Below are positions 44,476 through 53,395 of a stretch of DNA of 64,000 nucleotides, one piece after another. Source of the DNA: Oceanicola sp. Its GTDB lineage: Bacteria > Pseudomonadota > Alphaproteobacteria > Rhodobacterales > Rhodobacteraceae. The notes below the pieces were generated by a model. That model had not been told where the DNA came from. It did no database searches and saw nothing but the letters and a program-made list of their open reading frames with translations. The stretch covers positions 1 to 64,000 of the forward strand of contig JAKVBK010000011.1 of assembly GCA_022447275.1 (NCBI GenBank), read 5' to 3'. Each line of letters begins with the position of its first letter. Positions within the stretch are counted from its first letter, which is position 1. A program made the translations under genes and the position numbers.

Positions 44476-45060
44476 TTAGACAGGGGCGGCAAGGCTTTGC
44501 TCAATCGCCTGCAGCAGCCTGGGCGCATCGGGACGCACCGCTGCGGGCCAGTCTTTGACCGCGCTGCGGTCTGCACCGATGAGCACCTTGTGGAAATTCC
44601 AGCGCGGGCGCACCCCATGCGCCTGCGCGAGCCATTTGTACAGCGGATGCGCCTTGCGCCCACGCACAGGGGTGATGTCCGTCATTGGCAGGGTCAGCCC
44701 ATAGTTGATGTCACAGAATTCCTTCACGCTTTCAGCATCTTTCAATTCCTGCCGAAAGTCATTGCTGGGAACGGCCAATACGAAAAGCCCGGCCTCACCA
44801 TAGGTTTCGTGCAACATCTGCAGTCCCGCCAACTGGTTCGTGAAGCCGCATCTGGAGGCCGTATTCACCACAAGGATCGGACGCCCCTTCAGCGCATCGA
44901 GGGCGATCATACCCCCATCGATCGAGGGGAATTGCAGCCCGTCCGGCAGCCCCGCAGGCCGCATGTTTTGGCTGCCAGCAGCCAGCGCAATAAACGTTCC
45001 AGCGGCCACGCCAAGGCGCAAAGCCAGTCTCCGTGAAAGCCCCGTTGCATGTTTTGTCAT
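44476..45060 (-). CDS. Exported glutathione peroxidase (Cys type)
   Basis: 194 residues. ILVVNTASRCGFTNQ with C71 at the peroxidatic site (Cys in place of Sec), PSNDFRQE and the WNFHK segment, as in the GPx/BtuE family. The N-terminus MTKHATGLSRRLALRLG followed by VAAGTFIALAAG looks like a Tat signal with the twin Arg at 10-11, so it is probably exported, unlike most bacterial GPx proteins. GGGGGAGGAC lies ahead of ATG 45060. It probably reduces peroxides with thioredoxin or a periplasmic thiol. Confidence 0.9.
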   Translation of the reverse strand: MTKHATGLSRRLALRLGVAAGTFIALAAGSQNMRPAGLPDGLQFPSIDGGMIALDALKGRPILVVNTASRCGFTNQLAGLQMLHETYGEAGLFVLAVPSNDFRQELKDAESVKEFCDINYGLTLPMTDITPVRGRKAHPLYKWLAQAHGVRPRWNFHKVLIGADRSAVKDWPAAVRPDAPRLLQAIEQSLAAPV

Positions 45061-45389
45061 GACAGTCCTCCCCCGGATAAACTTGGCCGCGCCCGGCGGA
45101 AAGCAAGCCGGCAGATCAGGGATTTTCAGCACGAAACGGGCCAAAAGCGGGCCAAAGCGCCACAATAACGGGCATTTGAGGGAGTTTTCCACAGGCCGTG
45201 GATAAGTCGGCTTGCATCTGGCGTCCGGTAACCTCATGTTAAGGTCACAATGTGTAACGAAAACAAAGCGATCGGATCGCAGCGCCTTCACAGGCGCTGG
45301 ATACCGGCATTTGAGGCCTTCTTGACCACAGCTATCTCAAGGGCTGTAGACGCGTGAAGAAGCGAGACAGAGAAAGAAAAACGGCAGCC

Positions 45390-45869
45390 ATGCGCGCGTT
45401 TGAAACAGCACAGATCCCGGTCAGCTTCGGCGATTTCGGCAAGAAAAGGGTGCGTACGCAATTTGCGGCCCTTCCCTATCGCGTGCGCCGTGGCAAACCC
45501 GAGGTTTTGCTTGTCACATCCCGCCAGCGCAAGCGCTGGATCATACCCAAGGGCTGGCCCACCGAGGGCCTGACCCCGGCTGAAAGCGCCGAGCAGGAAG
45601 CCTGGGAAGAAGGCGGTGTGCGCGGCAAGGTGTTTGACGTGTGTGTTGGCATCTACGGCTACACCAAGGTCCTCAACGGGAAGCGCGATCTGCCATGCAT
45701 GGTGGCGGTTTTTCCCCTGCGTGTGGATCACGTGGACAATGACTTTCCCGAACGCAAGGAACGCAAGCGCGATTGGGTAAGCCTGAAAAAGGCTGTCAAA
45801 AAGCTCGATGAGCCAGAACTCAAGCAAATCCTGTCGCGCTTCGATCCCGCGTGGCTGCTGCGCGCCTGA
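45390..45869 (+). CDS. Nudix hydrolase (diphosphoinositol-type)
   Basis: 159 residues from ATG 45390, or 171 from GTG 45354; neither has a good ribosome site. RWIIPKGWPTEGLTPAESAE then EAWEEGGVRG is the Nudix box. Relative to the strict GX5EX7REUXEEXGU pattern, the first Glu and the Arg are not conserved, as in many alphaproteobacterial DIPP-like relatives with the PKGWP start. Substrates are nucleoside diphosphate derivatives such as Ap4A or inositol pyrophosphates. Confidence 0.82.
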   Translation: MRAFETAQIPVSFGDFGKKRVRTQFAALPYRVRRGKPEVLLVTSRQRKRWIIPKGWPTEGLTPAESAEQEAWEEGGVRGKVFDVCVGIYGYTKVLNGKRDLPCMVAVFPLRVDHVDNDFPERKERKRDWVSLKKAVKKLDEPELKQILSRFDPAWLLRA

Positions 45870-45941
45870 CGGGCGATCAAAAACGCGCGGCAAAAGCCCT
45901 CTGCCCATTGAAACCTGCCGCGCGACGCGTACATTCCCGCC

Positions 45942-46439
45942 ATGATCAAATACCGTCTCAAATGCGACGCGGGTCACCGCTTTGACAGCTGGTTTGCCAG
46001 TGCGGATGCGTTTGACACATTGGTGAAGGCCGGGCACGTGGCCTGCGTCGAATGCGGCTCGACGCAGGTGCAGAAAGAATTGATGGCGCCGCGCATCGCA
46101 CCGACCAAGCAGGTCGAGGCACCAGAGCCGCAACCTGCACCCGCCGCCACCCCGGCCCCGCAGACACCGCCCGCGCAGCCCGCAGCCCCAGCGCAGCCGC
46201 ACAGCGCAGATGCCGAGCAGAAGATGCATGAGGCTCTGCAAGCCTTCAAAACCGCCGTCGAGCGGGACAGCGAATATGTCGGTACAAAGTTCGCAGAGGA
46301 GGCGCGTTCGATCCATGACGGCACATCGCAGGCCCGTGCGATCTACGGTGAAGCAAAGCCTGAAGAGGCGAAAAAACTGATCGAAGACGGGGTGCCCGTG
46401 GCACCGCTGCCTTTCATACCCACCAAAAAGGCCCACTGA
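45942..46439 (+). CDS. DUF1178 protein
   Basis: 165 residues. N-terminal zinc-ribbon-like region MIKYRLKCDAGHRFDSWF with C9 and the later VACVECGS give three Cys and one or two His that could bind a metal. The middle, rich in Pro/Ala/Gln (QPAPAATPAPQTPPAQPAAP), is a disordered linker; the C-terminal half is charged (KFAEEARSIHDGTSQARAIYGEA), the most conserved part of DUF1178. Function unknown. It precedes the SDR gene by 2 bases. Confidence 0.85.
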   Translation: MIKYRLKCDAGHRFDSWFASADAFDTLVKAGHVACVECGSTQVQKELMAPRIAPTKQVEAPEPQPAPAATPAPQTPPAQPAAPAQPHSADAEQKMHEALQAFKTAVERDSEYVGTKFAEEARSIHDGTSQARAIYGEAKPEEAKKLIEDGVPVAPLPFIPTKKAH

Positions 46440-46441
46440 GC

Positions 46442-47116
46442 ATGACGCATCAAAGCCTCGCCCTTGTCACAGGGGCCAACCGGGGCATTGGCGCTGCCCT
46501 GCTGCACCTTTTGTCTGAACGCGGACCCGCACTTGGCACCTCCCGACAGGGCACCGCCTCGGGGCCGGATGATGCGGGCCTGCTGCCTCTGGATGTGACA
46601 TCCGTTGCCAGCCTGAAGGCGCTGGCCGAACAAATGCAGGGCCGCGCGATTGATCTTTTGGTCTGCAATGCAGGGGTTTACCTCGACAAGGGGCAATCCT
46701 TATCCGAGGGCTATGATGCGCAGCTCTGGGCGGACACTTTCGCCACCAATGTGACAGGGGTGTTCCAGACCGTTCAGACCTTCTTGCCCAATTTGCATCT
46801 CGCAGAACGCCCCCGCATTGCCCTGATCGGATCCCAGATGGGCTCTGCCACACGGGCGCCGGGCGGCTCCTATATCTATCGCGCCTCCAAGGCGGCCGTT
46901 CTGAATATGGGGCGAAACCTCGCCACGGACTTGCGGCCCTCAGGCATCGCGGTGGGGATATATCACCCGGGCTGGGTGCGCACCGACATGGGCGGTGCTG
47001 CGGCCGATATCGATGTGCAGGAAGCAGCCGAAGGGCTGATCGCCCGGTTCGATGCGCTCGGCCCAGACCACACGGGCGTCTTTGAGACATGGGACGGGCG
47101 CGACCATCCGTTCTGA
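46442..47116 (+). CDS. Short-chain dehydrogenase/reductase
   Basis: 224 residues. Rossmann motif TGANRGIG (TGxxxGIG), NAG at CNAGVYLDKG, catalytic Ser and Tyr/Lys (SQMGSATRAPGGSYIYRASK). The proline-glycine turn HPGWVRTDMGG is the C-terminal active-site loop of classical SDRs. NAD(P)-linked oxidoreductase for an unknown alcohol or ketone; the length is a little short. It is transcribed with the DUF1178 gene. Confidence 0.9.
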   Translation: MTHQSLALVTGANRGIGAALLHLLSERGPALGTSRQGTASGPDDAGLLPLDVTSVASLKALAEQMQGRAIDLLVCNAGVYLDKGQSLSEGYDAQLWADTFATNVTGVFQTVQTFLPNLHLAERPRIALIGSQMGSATRAPGGSYIYRASKAAVLNMGRNLATDLRPSGIAVGIYHPGWVRTDMGGAAADIDVQEAAEGLIARFDALGPDHTGVFETWDGRDHPF

Positions 47117-47162
47117 TGCGAAATTGCGCCGCGCCGCCGGCAACGATGGCTGAGGCTGGTCG

Positions 47163-48098
47163 TTAGATCTTGCCCGGCACCGCAGAAGGCGGCGGCGGCT
47201 TCTTTTTCAGGCGGGCTTCCCTCCAGGCGATAAAGCTGATGGCGCACACGATGATCGTGCCGCCAAGCACCACGTAGGGGTCGATCGGCTCGGCGAAAAA
47301 TACCACCCCCAGCAGCACGGCCCACACCAGCTGCAAGAAGATCACCGGTTGCGTAACGGCCACGGGCGCTGCACGGAGGGCAAGCGTCATGGTGTAATGG
47401 CCTGCGGTGGCAAACACCGCGACCAGAGCAAGCCAGCCCAGATCCACCATGCTGGGCGTGACCCAGACAGGAATGGCCAGAGGCGCGAGGCCAATCGTCA
47501 CCGTGATCGACAGCCACGCGACCACCACAGAGGGCGGCACCATCCCCGAGAGCCGCTTGGCCAGCAGGTAGGACGCCCCCAGAAACAGGGCGCCACACAG
47601 CATCGCCAGGTGGCCCAGCTCGATCTCACGAAATCCCGGACGCAGGATGATCAGCGCGCCCAGTACCGCAACGCCAATTGCCGCGATCCGGCGTGCGGCC
47701 AGACGCTCCCCCAAGAACAGAGCCGCGCCAAGGGTGACGAAAACGGGCGTCATGTAGTTCAGGGCGGTCAACTCAGCGATGGTGATCCGGCTCATGGCAA
47801 AAAACCAAAGCGTCACCCCCAGTGTGTGGACCACCCCGCGCATCACAAAAAGGCGCCAGCCTGCCCCCGAGATCGGCGTCGAAATCAACGTGCCAATCAT
47901 CGGCAACAGCAAGACCAGCCCGAACAGGTAGCGCACAAAGGCCGCCTGAGCGGCTGGAACGCGCCCGTCGATCATCTTCACCGTGGCAGTGACGGCCACG
48001 AAGAACAGGCCCGTTACAAGCATCCACAGGATGCCCACCATCGGACGTGAGGCCGGAGGCGAAGCGGGGCTGTTGTCTGGGGAGGTCTGCGCTGACAT
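47163..48098 (-). CDS. EamA (DMT superfamily) transporter
   Basis: 311 residues from ATG 48098. Ten hydrophobic helices in two EamA repeats (ILWMLVTGLFFVAVTATVKM, then LGASYLLAKRLSG, later HYTMTLALRAAPVAVTQPVI). Such proteins export amino acids, nucleosides or other metabolites; the substrate is unknown. The N-terminal SPASPPASRP linker is disordered, and the C-terminus is basic (ARLKKKPPPPSAVPGKI). Convergent with the SDR gene. Confidence 0.9.
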   Translation of the reverse strand: MSAQTSPDNSPASPPASRPMVGILWMLVTGLFFVAVTATVKMIDGRVPAAQAAFVRYLFGLVLLLPMIGTLISTPISGAGWRLFVMRGVVHTLGVTLWFFAMSRITIAELTALNYMTPVFVTLGAALFLGERLAARRIAAIGVAVLGALIILRPGFREIELGHLAMLCGALFLGASYLLAKRLSGMVPPSVVVAWLSITVTIGLAPLAIPVWVTPSMVDLGWLALVAVFATAGHYTMTLALRAAPVAVTQPVIFLQLVWAVLLGVVFFAEPIDPYVVLGGTIIVCAISFIAWREARLKKKPPPPSAVPGKI

Positions 48099-48256
48099 GG
48101 CTGCACCTGACCTGATCGCGCCGCCAGTTGCAACCCGGCGCGCCTTTGCAGGCCCCACCGTTTCAGCACCAGCAAAGGGGTGCTCCGATCCCTGCAGGCT
48201 GACAGTCCCCCGCACGCTCTGGGTGCGCGAGAGTACAGATGGCAGGGCCGATCCGA

Positions 48257-49003
48257 TCAGGCGGTCAACTGCGCCATGACCTCGTCAGAAACCTCGAAAT
48301 TGGCGGTCACGCGCTGGATGTCATCGTCATCTTCGAGCACGTCAATCAATCGCATCAGCTTTTGAACGCCCTCAAGATCCAGCTCTGTGGTGGTTGTGGG
48401 TTTCCAGATCAGCTTTGCTGTTTCCGACTCGCCCAGATCTGCCTCAAGCGCGTTCGACACATCGTTGAGATCCGTATCCGCACAGTAGATGACGTGGTTT
48501 TCCTCGGAATGCTCGACGTCTTCCGCGCCGGCTTCCAGCGCCGCCATCATGATGGTGTCCTCATCCCCGGCTGCCAGCGCGTAGACAATCTCGCCCTTGC
48601 GCTCGAACATGAAGGAGACCGAGCCGGTTTCGCCCAGATTGCCGCCATGTTTGCCAAAGGTGGACCGCACGGTGGAGGCGGTGCGGTTGCGATTGTCCGT
48701 CATCGCCTCAACAATGACAGCCACGCCGCCCGGGCCATAGCCTTCGTAGCGAATTTCTTCGTAATCATCGCCCTCTCCGCCCATGGATTTCTTGATCGCA
48801 CGCTCGATCACATCCTTGGGCACCGATTGGGACTTGGCTTCTTTTACGGCCAGCCGCAGGCGGGGATTTTTGTCAGGGTCCGGGTCGCCCATCTTGGCGG
48901 CCACAGTGATTTCCTTGGCGAGCTTGGAAAACAATTTCGACCGCGCCGCGTCCTGACGGCCCTTGCGGTGCTGGATGTTTGCCCATTTTGAATGGCCGGC
49001 CAT
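48257..49003 (-). CDS. YebC/PmpR family protein
   Basis: 248 residues. The N-terminal segment [19 protein letters not shown] is the family hallmark; [20 protein letters not shown] and the acidic C-terminal part follow. Members either regulate transcription or help ribosomes through proline stretches. Stands alone, between EamA and SLC13 genes. Full length. Confidence 0.96.
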   Translation of the reverse strand: MAGHSKWANIQHRKGRQDAARSKLFSKLAKEITVAAKMGDPDPDKNPRLRLAVKEAKSQSVPKDVIERAIKKSMGGEGDDYEEIRYEGYGPGGVAVIVEAMTDNRNRTASTVRSTFGKHGGNLGETGSVSFMFERKGEIVYALAAGDEDTIMMAALEAGAEDVEHSEENHVIYCADTDLNDVSNALEADLGESETAKLIWKPTTTTELDLEGVQKLMRLIDVLEDDDDIQRVTANFEVSDEVMAQLTA

Positions 49004-49159
49004 GTGGTTCTCCCTGGTGAAGTCTCAGCGGTGCCGCGCGGTTATACGAAGGCGGCTCAGGCTTCTCAAGCCCCATGCGGACGCCTGCGGCCCTGCTTTG
49101 ACTGCCGATACAGCCGCTCTTGGGGGCGTTCAGTTGCCTGACCCGCAGACACGGGCAGA

Positions 49160-50938
49160 TCAAAGCGGCCAAATCATCGGGATGACCAGCGCTGCCAGCA
49201 CGCCAATGCTCAGGTTCAGCGGCACACCCACCCTTAGGTAATCAGAGAACTGATAGCCGCCCGGGCCATAGACAAGCATGTTGGTTTGATACCCGATCGG
49301 GGTGGCAAAACTGGCCGATGCCGCCACCATGACGGCCACGACGAACGGACGCGGATCTAATCCCAGCGCCGCAGCCAACCCGATGGCAATCGGCGTCACG
49401 ACGACAGCAACCGCGTTGTTCGACACCATCTCTGTCAGCACGGAGGTCAATAGGTAGACCGCCCAGATCATCAGGAAGGGCGGCAATCCCCCAAGATAGG
49501 GCGCTGCGGCCTCGACGATCAGGGCAACCGCGCCAGACGCTTCGAGCCCTGCGCCAACGGCCAGCATGGCAAAGATCAGTGCCAACAAGCGCCCTTCGAC
49601 AAAGCCAAACGCCTCTTCGGCATCGATGCATCGGGTCAGCAGCACGATCGCGACAGCCAGCACAGACAGGGCAAGGATCGGGGCCACGCCAAAGGCTGCC
49701 AACACGACGATCCCCAACAGCGCCAGCAGCGCGACCCAGGCGCGTTCGCGCCGATAGGGGCGTGCACTGGGCTGCGTGATATCGACCAGCCCCATATCCT
49801 GGGCCAGGCGCTGGATATCCTGCGGGGCCCCTTCCAGGAGCAGCGTGTCGCCCACCCGCACCACCAGATCATCCAGTTGGCGGCCGATATTCTGACTGCG
49901 GCGATGCACAGCCAGCGGGTACACACCATAGCGACGGCGCAAGCGCAGATCGCCCAGCGAGCGGCCCACCATGCGGGCGCCGGGGGAAATCAGCACTTCA
50001 ACGGTCGCTGTTTCCACAGAACTGAGCTTGTCCACCATCCGCACCGAGGGGTTTTCCTGCAGGCCGAGCAATTCGCTCATCTCCGTGCGCAGCACCACCC
50101 GATCCCCCGATTGCAGCTCCACCGCGCGCAAATCGCGGCGCAGGGAGGCATCGCCGCGCAACACATCGATCACGCGCATGCCTTCACGGCGAAACAACTC
50201 CACCTCCAGCACGGAACGCCCAATCAGAGCGCTGTCTTCGGGCAGGGCCACCTCCGTGAAAAATTTCATCTTGGCCCGGTTCGAGACCAGACTGGAGAGG
50301 CTTTCCCGGTCTGGCAGCAAGCGCGGCGCGATAAAGCGCAGGTAGATCATGCCCCAGATCACCAGGATCACGGCCAGCGGCGTCACCTCGAAAATCCCGA
50401 AAGGTGCGAGCCCCTGCGCACGGGCCACCCCGTCAACCAGCAAGTTTGTTGACGTCCCAATGAGCGTGAGCGTGCCCCCAAGGATTGCCGCGTAGCTGAG
50501 GGGGATCAACAACTTGGACGGCGAAAAGCCCATGGTTTTCGCCAATTGCACAAAGACCGGGATCATCACCACCACGACCGGCGTGTTTGAGACAATGGCG
50601 GAGGAAAAGACGACAAACCCCACCAAGCCCCCGACCGCAAGCTTGGGCCGGGTTTCCGCCTGTTTCGTGGCATGCTGGGTAAAGCTCTCTAACGCGCCCG
50701 TACGCACCAATGCCCCCATCACGATGAACATGGCCGCGATCGTCCAAGGGGCCGGGTTTGCCAGAACTGCGCGAGCTGTCTCATAGGGCAACACCCCGCT
50801 CAGCAGCAGGGCAGCGGCCCCGCCAATCGCGATGACTTCGGGCGGGAATGTCTCGCGCAGGAACATGTAAAACATCACGACGACAACCGTCAGGGCGAGG
50901 ATTGCATCGCCGGGTGGGGTCACCTCGAAGGGGAGCAT
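49160..50938 (-). CDS. SLC13-family permease with two RCK_C domains
   Basis: 592 residues. About 11 membrane helices split by a soluble insertion (~210-400) of two TrkA-C (RCK_C) domains: FFTEVALPEDSALIGRSVLE and VEVLISPGARMVGRSLGD. The two DASS-type motifs are visible, SNTPVVVVMIPVF and TLIGTSTNLLVDG; the final helices carry GYQTNMLVYGPGGY. Relatives move divalent anions, sulfate or other ions; the substrate is unknown. No partner is adjacent. Confidence 0.92.
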   Translation of the reverse strand: MLPFEVTPPGDAILALTVVVVMFYMFLRETFPPEVIAIGGAAALLLSGVLPYETARAVLANPAPWTIAAMFIVMGALVRTGALESFTQHATKQAETRPKLAVGGLVGFVVFSSAIVSNTPVVVVMIPVFVQLAKTMGFSPSKLLIPLSYAAILGGTLTLIGTSTNLLVDGVARAQGLAPFGIFEVTPLAVILVIWGMIYLRFIAPRLLPDRESLSSLVSNRAKMKFFTEVALPEDSALIGRSVLEVELFRREGMRVIDVLRGDASLRRDLRAVELQSGDRVVLRTEMSELLGLQENPSVRMVDKLSSVETATVEVLISPGARMVGRSLGDLRLRRRYGVYPLAVHRRSQNIGRQLDDLVVRVGDTLLLEGAPQDIQRLAQDMGLVDITQPSARPYRRERAWVALLALLGIVVLAAFGVAPILALSVLAVAIVLLTRCIDAEEAFGFVEGRLLALIFAMLAVGAGLEASGAVALIVEAAAPYLGGLPPFLMIWAVYLLTSVLTEMVSNNAVAVVVTPIAIGLAAALGLDPRPFVVAVMVAASASFATPIGYQTNMLVYGPGGYQFSDYLRVGVPLNLSIGVLAALVIPMIWPL

Positions 50939-51043
50939 GGGCCGTTCCTATTTGCGTTCAGAGGCCAGTTTAGGGGGAGGCCAATACGCGCCACAAGAGA
51001 CGGAATGCAGCGTCTTTTATAACGCTGCGCACGCTGTGCTGTT

Positions 51044-51877
51044 TTAGCCGGCCAATGGGGCCGGGCCGCTGGGTGCAAGACGCCCGCCCTGTCGCACCAT
51101 CTCAACCCGCACAGCAGCCCCGGTGCTTGGATCGATCTCGGCATAGATCCCGCTCACAGTTGCAGGCCCCTTGGCGGGTTGCATGCGGCCCTTGACCATT
51201 CCGGTCGTGAAGCGGCGCAAGGGCTCGGCTGCCTCCATCCCGATGATCGAGTTGTAATCCCCGCACATGCCGGCATCTGTCAAAAACGCCGTGCCATTGG
51301 GAAGGATCTGGGCATCGCCCGTGGGCACATGGGTATGTGTGCCCACCACGATCGAGGCCCGTCCATCGCAGAAATGGCCCATGCCCATCTTTTCGGAGGT
51401 GGCTTCACAATGCATGTCGAGAAGCACGGCCTGCACCTGCCCCCCTCTTGGGTGGCTGTCCAGAAGTTTTCCGACAGCTGCAAAGGGATCATCGAAGTCC
51501 CGCTTCATGAAGACCTGGCCCAGCGCCTGGGCCACCAAAATACGCGCGCCTGACTGGGTTTGGAACACCCGCGCGCCCCGCCCTGGCGCGGCGGGCCCCT
51601 TCGCAAAATTCAGGGGCCGGATGATGCGCTGCTCGGTTTCAATGAACTGGAGCATGTCCCGCTGGTCAAAGGCATGATCGCCCAGAGTGATGCAGTCGGC
51701 GCCAGCCTCCAGCAACTCTTTGGCATGGGCCGCAGACAAGCCCGCGCCATTCGTGGCGTTCTCGCCATTGACGCAGACGAAATCCAGCGCCCAGTCCCGG
51801 CGCATGCGCGGAAGATATTCAGCAATTGCCGCGCGGCCCGCGCGGCCCATGACATCGCCAAGAAACACAACTTTCAT
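51044..51877 (-). CDS. YmdB-type metallophosphoesterase (TIGR00282 family)
   Basis: 277 residues from ATG 51877. MKVVFLGDVMGRAGRAAI begins the di-metal site (FLGD, DFVCVNGENATNG, LGDHAFDQ), then VVGTHTHVPTGDAQI and MCGDYNSIIGM near the end. Relatives hydrolyse 2',3'-cyclic nucleotides or other phosphodiesters. The typical order, 5-formyl-THF cyclo-ligase then ymdB, is broken here by an unknown membrane protein gene on the opposite strand. Confidence 0.92.
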   Translation of the reverse strand: MKVVFLGDVMGRAGRAAIAEYLPRMRRDWALDFVCVNGENATNGAGLSAAHAKELLEAGADCITLGDHAFDQRDMLQFIETEQRIIRPLNFAKGPAAPGRGARVFQTQSGARILVAQALGQVFMKRDFDDPFAAVGKLLDSHPRGGQVQAVLLDMHCEATSEKMGMGHFCDGRASIVVGTHTHVPTGDAQILPNGTAFLTDAGMCGDYNSIIGMEAAEPLRRFTTGMVKGRMQPAKGPATVSGIYAEIDPSTGAAVRVEMVRQGGRLAPSGPAPLAG

Positions 51878-52015
51878 GCCCTCAGCCCTACCCTTCATAT
51901 CGGGCGCCGTCCAGCCACAGTTGGGCACAGATGAGCGGCGACATCGGTAGCACGCTTGCCTCTGGGCAAAAGCCGCTCTAGGCAAGGGCAGTGCTGTGAG
52001 ACAAACGAGGGGTCT

Positions 52016-52801
52016 ATGTCAAAAAAGAGCATTTGGTTACTGCCCTTTGTGTTGGTGATGCTTCTCGGACTGGCGCCAGAACTCTCGGAATACCGCGCAA
52101 TCAACCCACTCACATCGTTGCGGCGCGGTGGCGTGCTCCGCCTACTGGTTGTCGTCTTGCTTGCGGGAGCGCCTTTGATCGTGCTGGCTTTGGGCTTGCT
52201 TCGGCTCACGCGCTGGCGCATGCGCTCCACGCCTGCCACGCTTTGGATCTTTGCCATCCTATCCTACGGTATCGTGGCATCTGTAGTGCTGGCGTCCGCA
52301 GCAGGATTGGGATCTGCCAACGCCATCGTACATGGTTTTGCGCTCACCTTCGCGGTGACCGGCATGGTGGCGTTTATGGTGCAAGCCCCGATGCATTACT
52401 GGGGGGGCAATCTGTCACTTGTTATGCTCACGCTGGCCACCGGGGTTGCGCTCTATTCGCTCGCCGGGGTCCCGTCGTCCATTTGGCAAACCGTTAAACT
52501 GGCAGAGGGTCAGCCCTATTGTCTAGCCGGCGGGCCGCGCAACAATGATCCGCTTAGAACAGTCCCGTCCCTGCGCAATATTTCGCTGGATTTCAATCTG
52601 CGCAGGATGGTGACCGGAGATGTCGACCTTTATCCGAACCACATTCTGATCGTGCAGTCGCCAGAGGTGCGGGAATACTACTACTGGTCTGCCTCGGCTC
52701 GGGAATTTATCCCAGTCACACCTGACTATCCGGCGAATGGGTTGCTGGTGCGCGCATGCGAGCCTCAGGAAGATTTCTTGAAAACCCTGCGCCTGTATTG
52801 A
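52016..52801 (+). CDS. Unknown membrane protein between ymdB and the cyclo-ligase gene
   Basis: 261 residues from ATG 52016 (ACGAGGGG 4 bases ahead). Four or five membrane helices lie in the first ~160 residues (WLLPFVLVMLLGLAP, LRLLVVVLLAGAPLIVLALG, TPATLWIFAILSYGIVASVV, AIVHGFALTFAVTGMVAFMV, LSLVMLTLATGVALYS). The C-terminal ~95 residues look exported, with two Cys (QPYCLAGG, VRACEPQ) and many aromatic residues (REYYYWSASAREF). I recognise no family. Codon use is less biased than in the neighbours, which fits later arrival. Confidence 0.7.
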   Translation: MSKKSIWLLPFVLVMLLGLAPELSEYRAINPLTSLRRGGVLRLLVVVLLAGAPLIVLALGLLRLTRWRMRSTPATLWIFAILSYGIVASVVLASAAGLGSANAIVHGFALTFAVTGMVAFMVQAPMHYWGGNLSLVMLTLATGVALYSLAGVPSSIWQTVKLAEGQPYCLAGGPRNNDPLRTVPSLRNISLDFNLRRMVTGDVDLYPNHILIVQSPEVREYYYWSASAREFIPVTPDYPANGLLVRACEPQEDFLKTLRLY

Positions 52802-52840
52802 GCCCTGTCCACCGTCTTCGAGCACTCTGAGCAGTAGCAG

Positions 52841-53395
52841 CTACGGACGGTGAATGGCATCCTCGGTCACGATCACATCGAGGGGCTGATCGGTGTCTTC
52901 CAATGGTAAAGACGGGGCAAATTGTGCCTCATAGGCGAACCCCAATGCACGGATTGGCCCGCGCTGGCGTAGCCCGTGCAATGTTCTGTCATAGAAGCCG
53001 CCGCCATAGCCCAATCGAAAGCACCCGTCGGTAAATGCCACCAACGGAACGATCAACGTATCGGGCTGTACCAAACTGCCATCTGTCGGGATCAAAGCGC
53101 CGAACGCGCCTTTCTCCAGCGCACAGCCGGGCGACCAAGTCCTGAATTCGAGCGCTTGGCCTGCCCCGCGCACAATCGGCACACAAAGCGTGCTTTCCTG
53201 TGCCAGCACGGCCATTGTCGGCAAGGGGTCAATCTCTGTGCGGATCGGCATGTAGCCCGCGATAACGCGGCCACGCACCGCACCGATCTCAGCCAGCAGC
53301 TTTTGGCCGTGATCACCGGGGCGATGGGCCGTTTTGCGGCGCCCAAACGCGGCCTTGCGCGCAGTGGCCTTCTGCTCTGCGATGGTTGGGGTCAT
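52841..53395 (-). CDS. 5-formyltetrahydrofolate cyclo-ligase
   Basis: 184 residues. The C-terminal signature FRLGYGGGFYDRTL and the VPLVAFTDGCFRLG strand are diagnostic; the N-terminal R/K residues (KATARKAAFGRR) bind ATP. It returns 5-formyl-THF to 5,10-methenyl-THF. It overlaps the mgtE stop by ATGA at 53392-53395, so the two are translationally coupled. Confidence 0.93.
   Translation of the reverse strand: MTPTIAEQKATARKAAFGRRKTAHRPGDHGQKLLAEIGAVRGRVIAGYMPIRTEIDPLPTMAVLAQESTLCVPIVRGAGQALEFRTWSPGCALEKGAFGALIPTDGSLVQPDTLIVPLVAFTDGCFRLGYGGGFYDRTLHGLRQRGPIRALGFAYEAQFAPSLPLEDTDQPLDVIVTEDAIHRP

Noticed and set aside
45180-45353. Searched the region upstream of the Nudix gene for an origin or small RNA
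   Set aside because: No DnaA-box cluster or hairpin stood out; only ordinary intergenic sequence.
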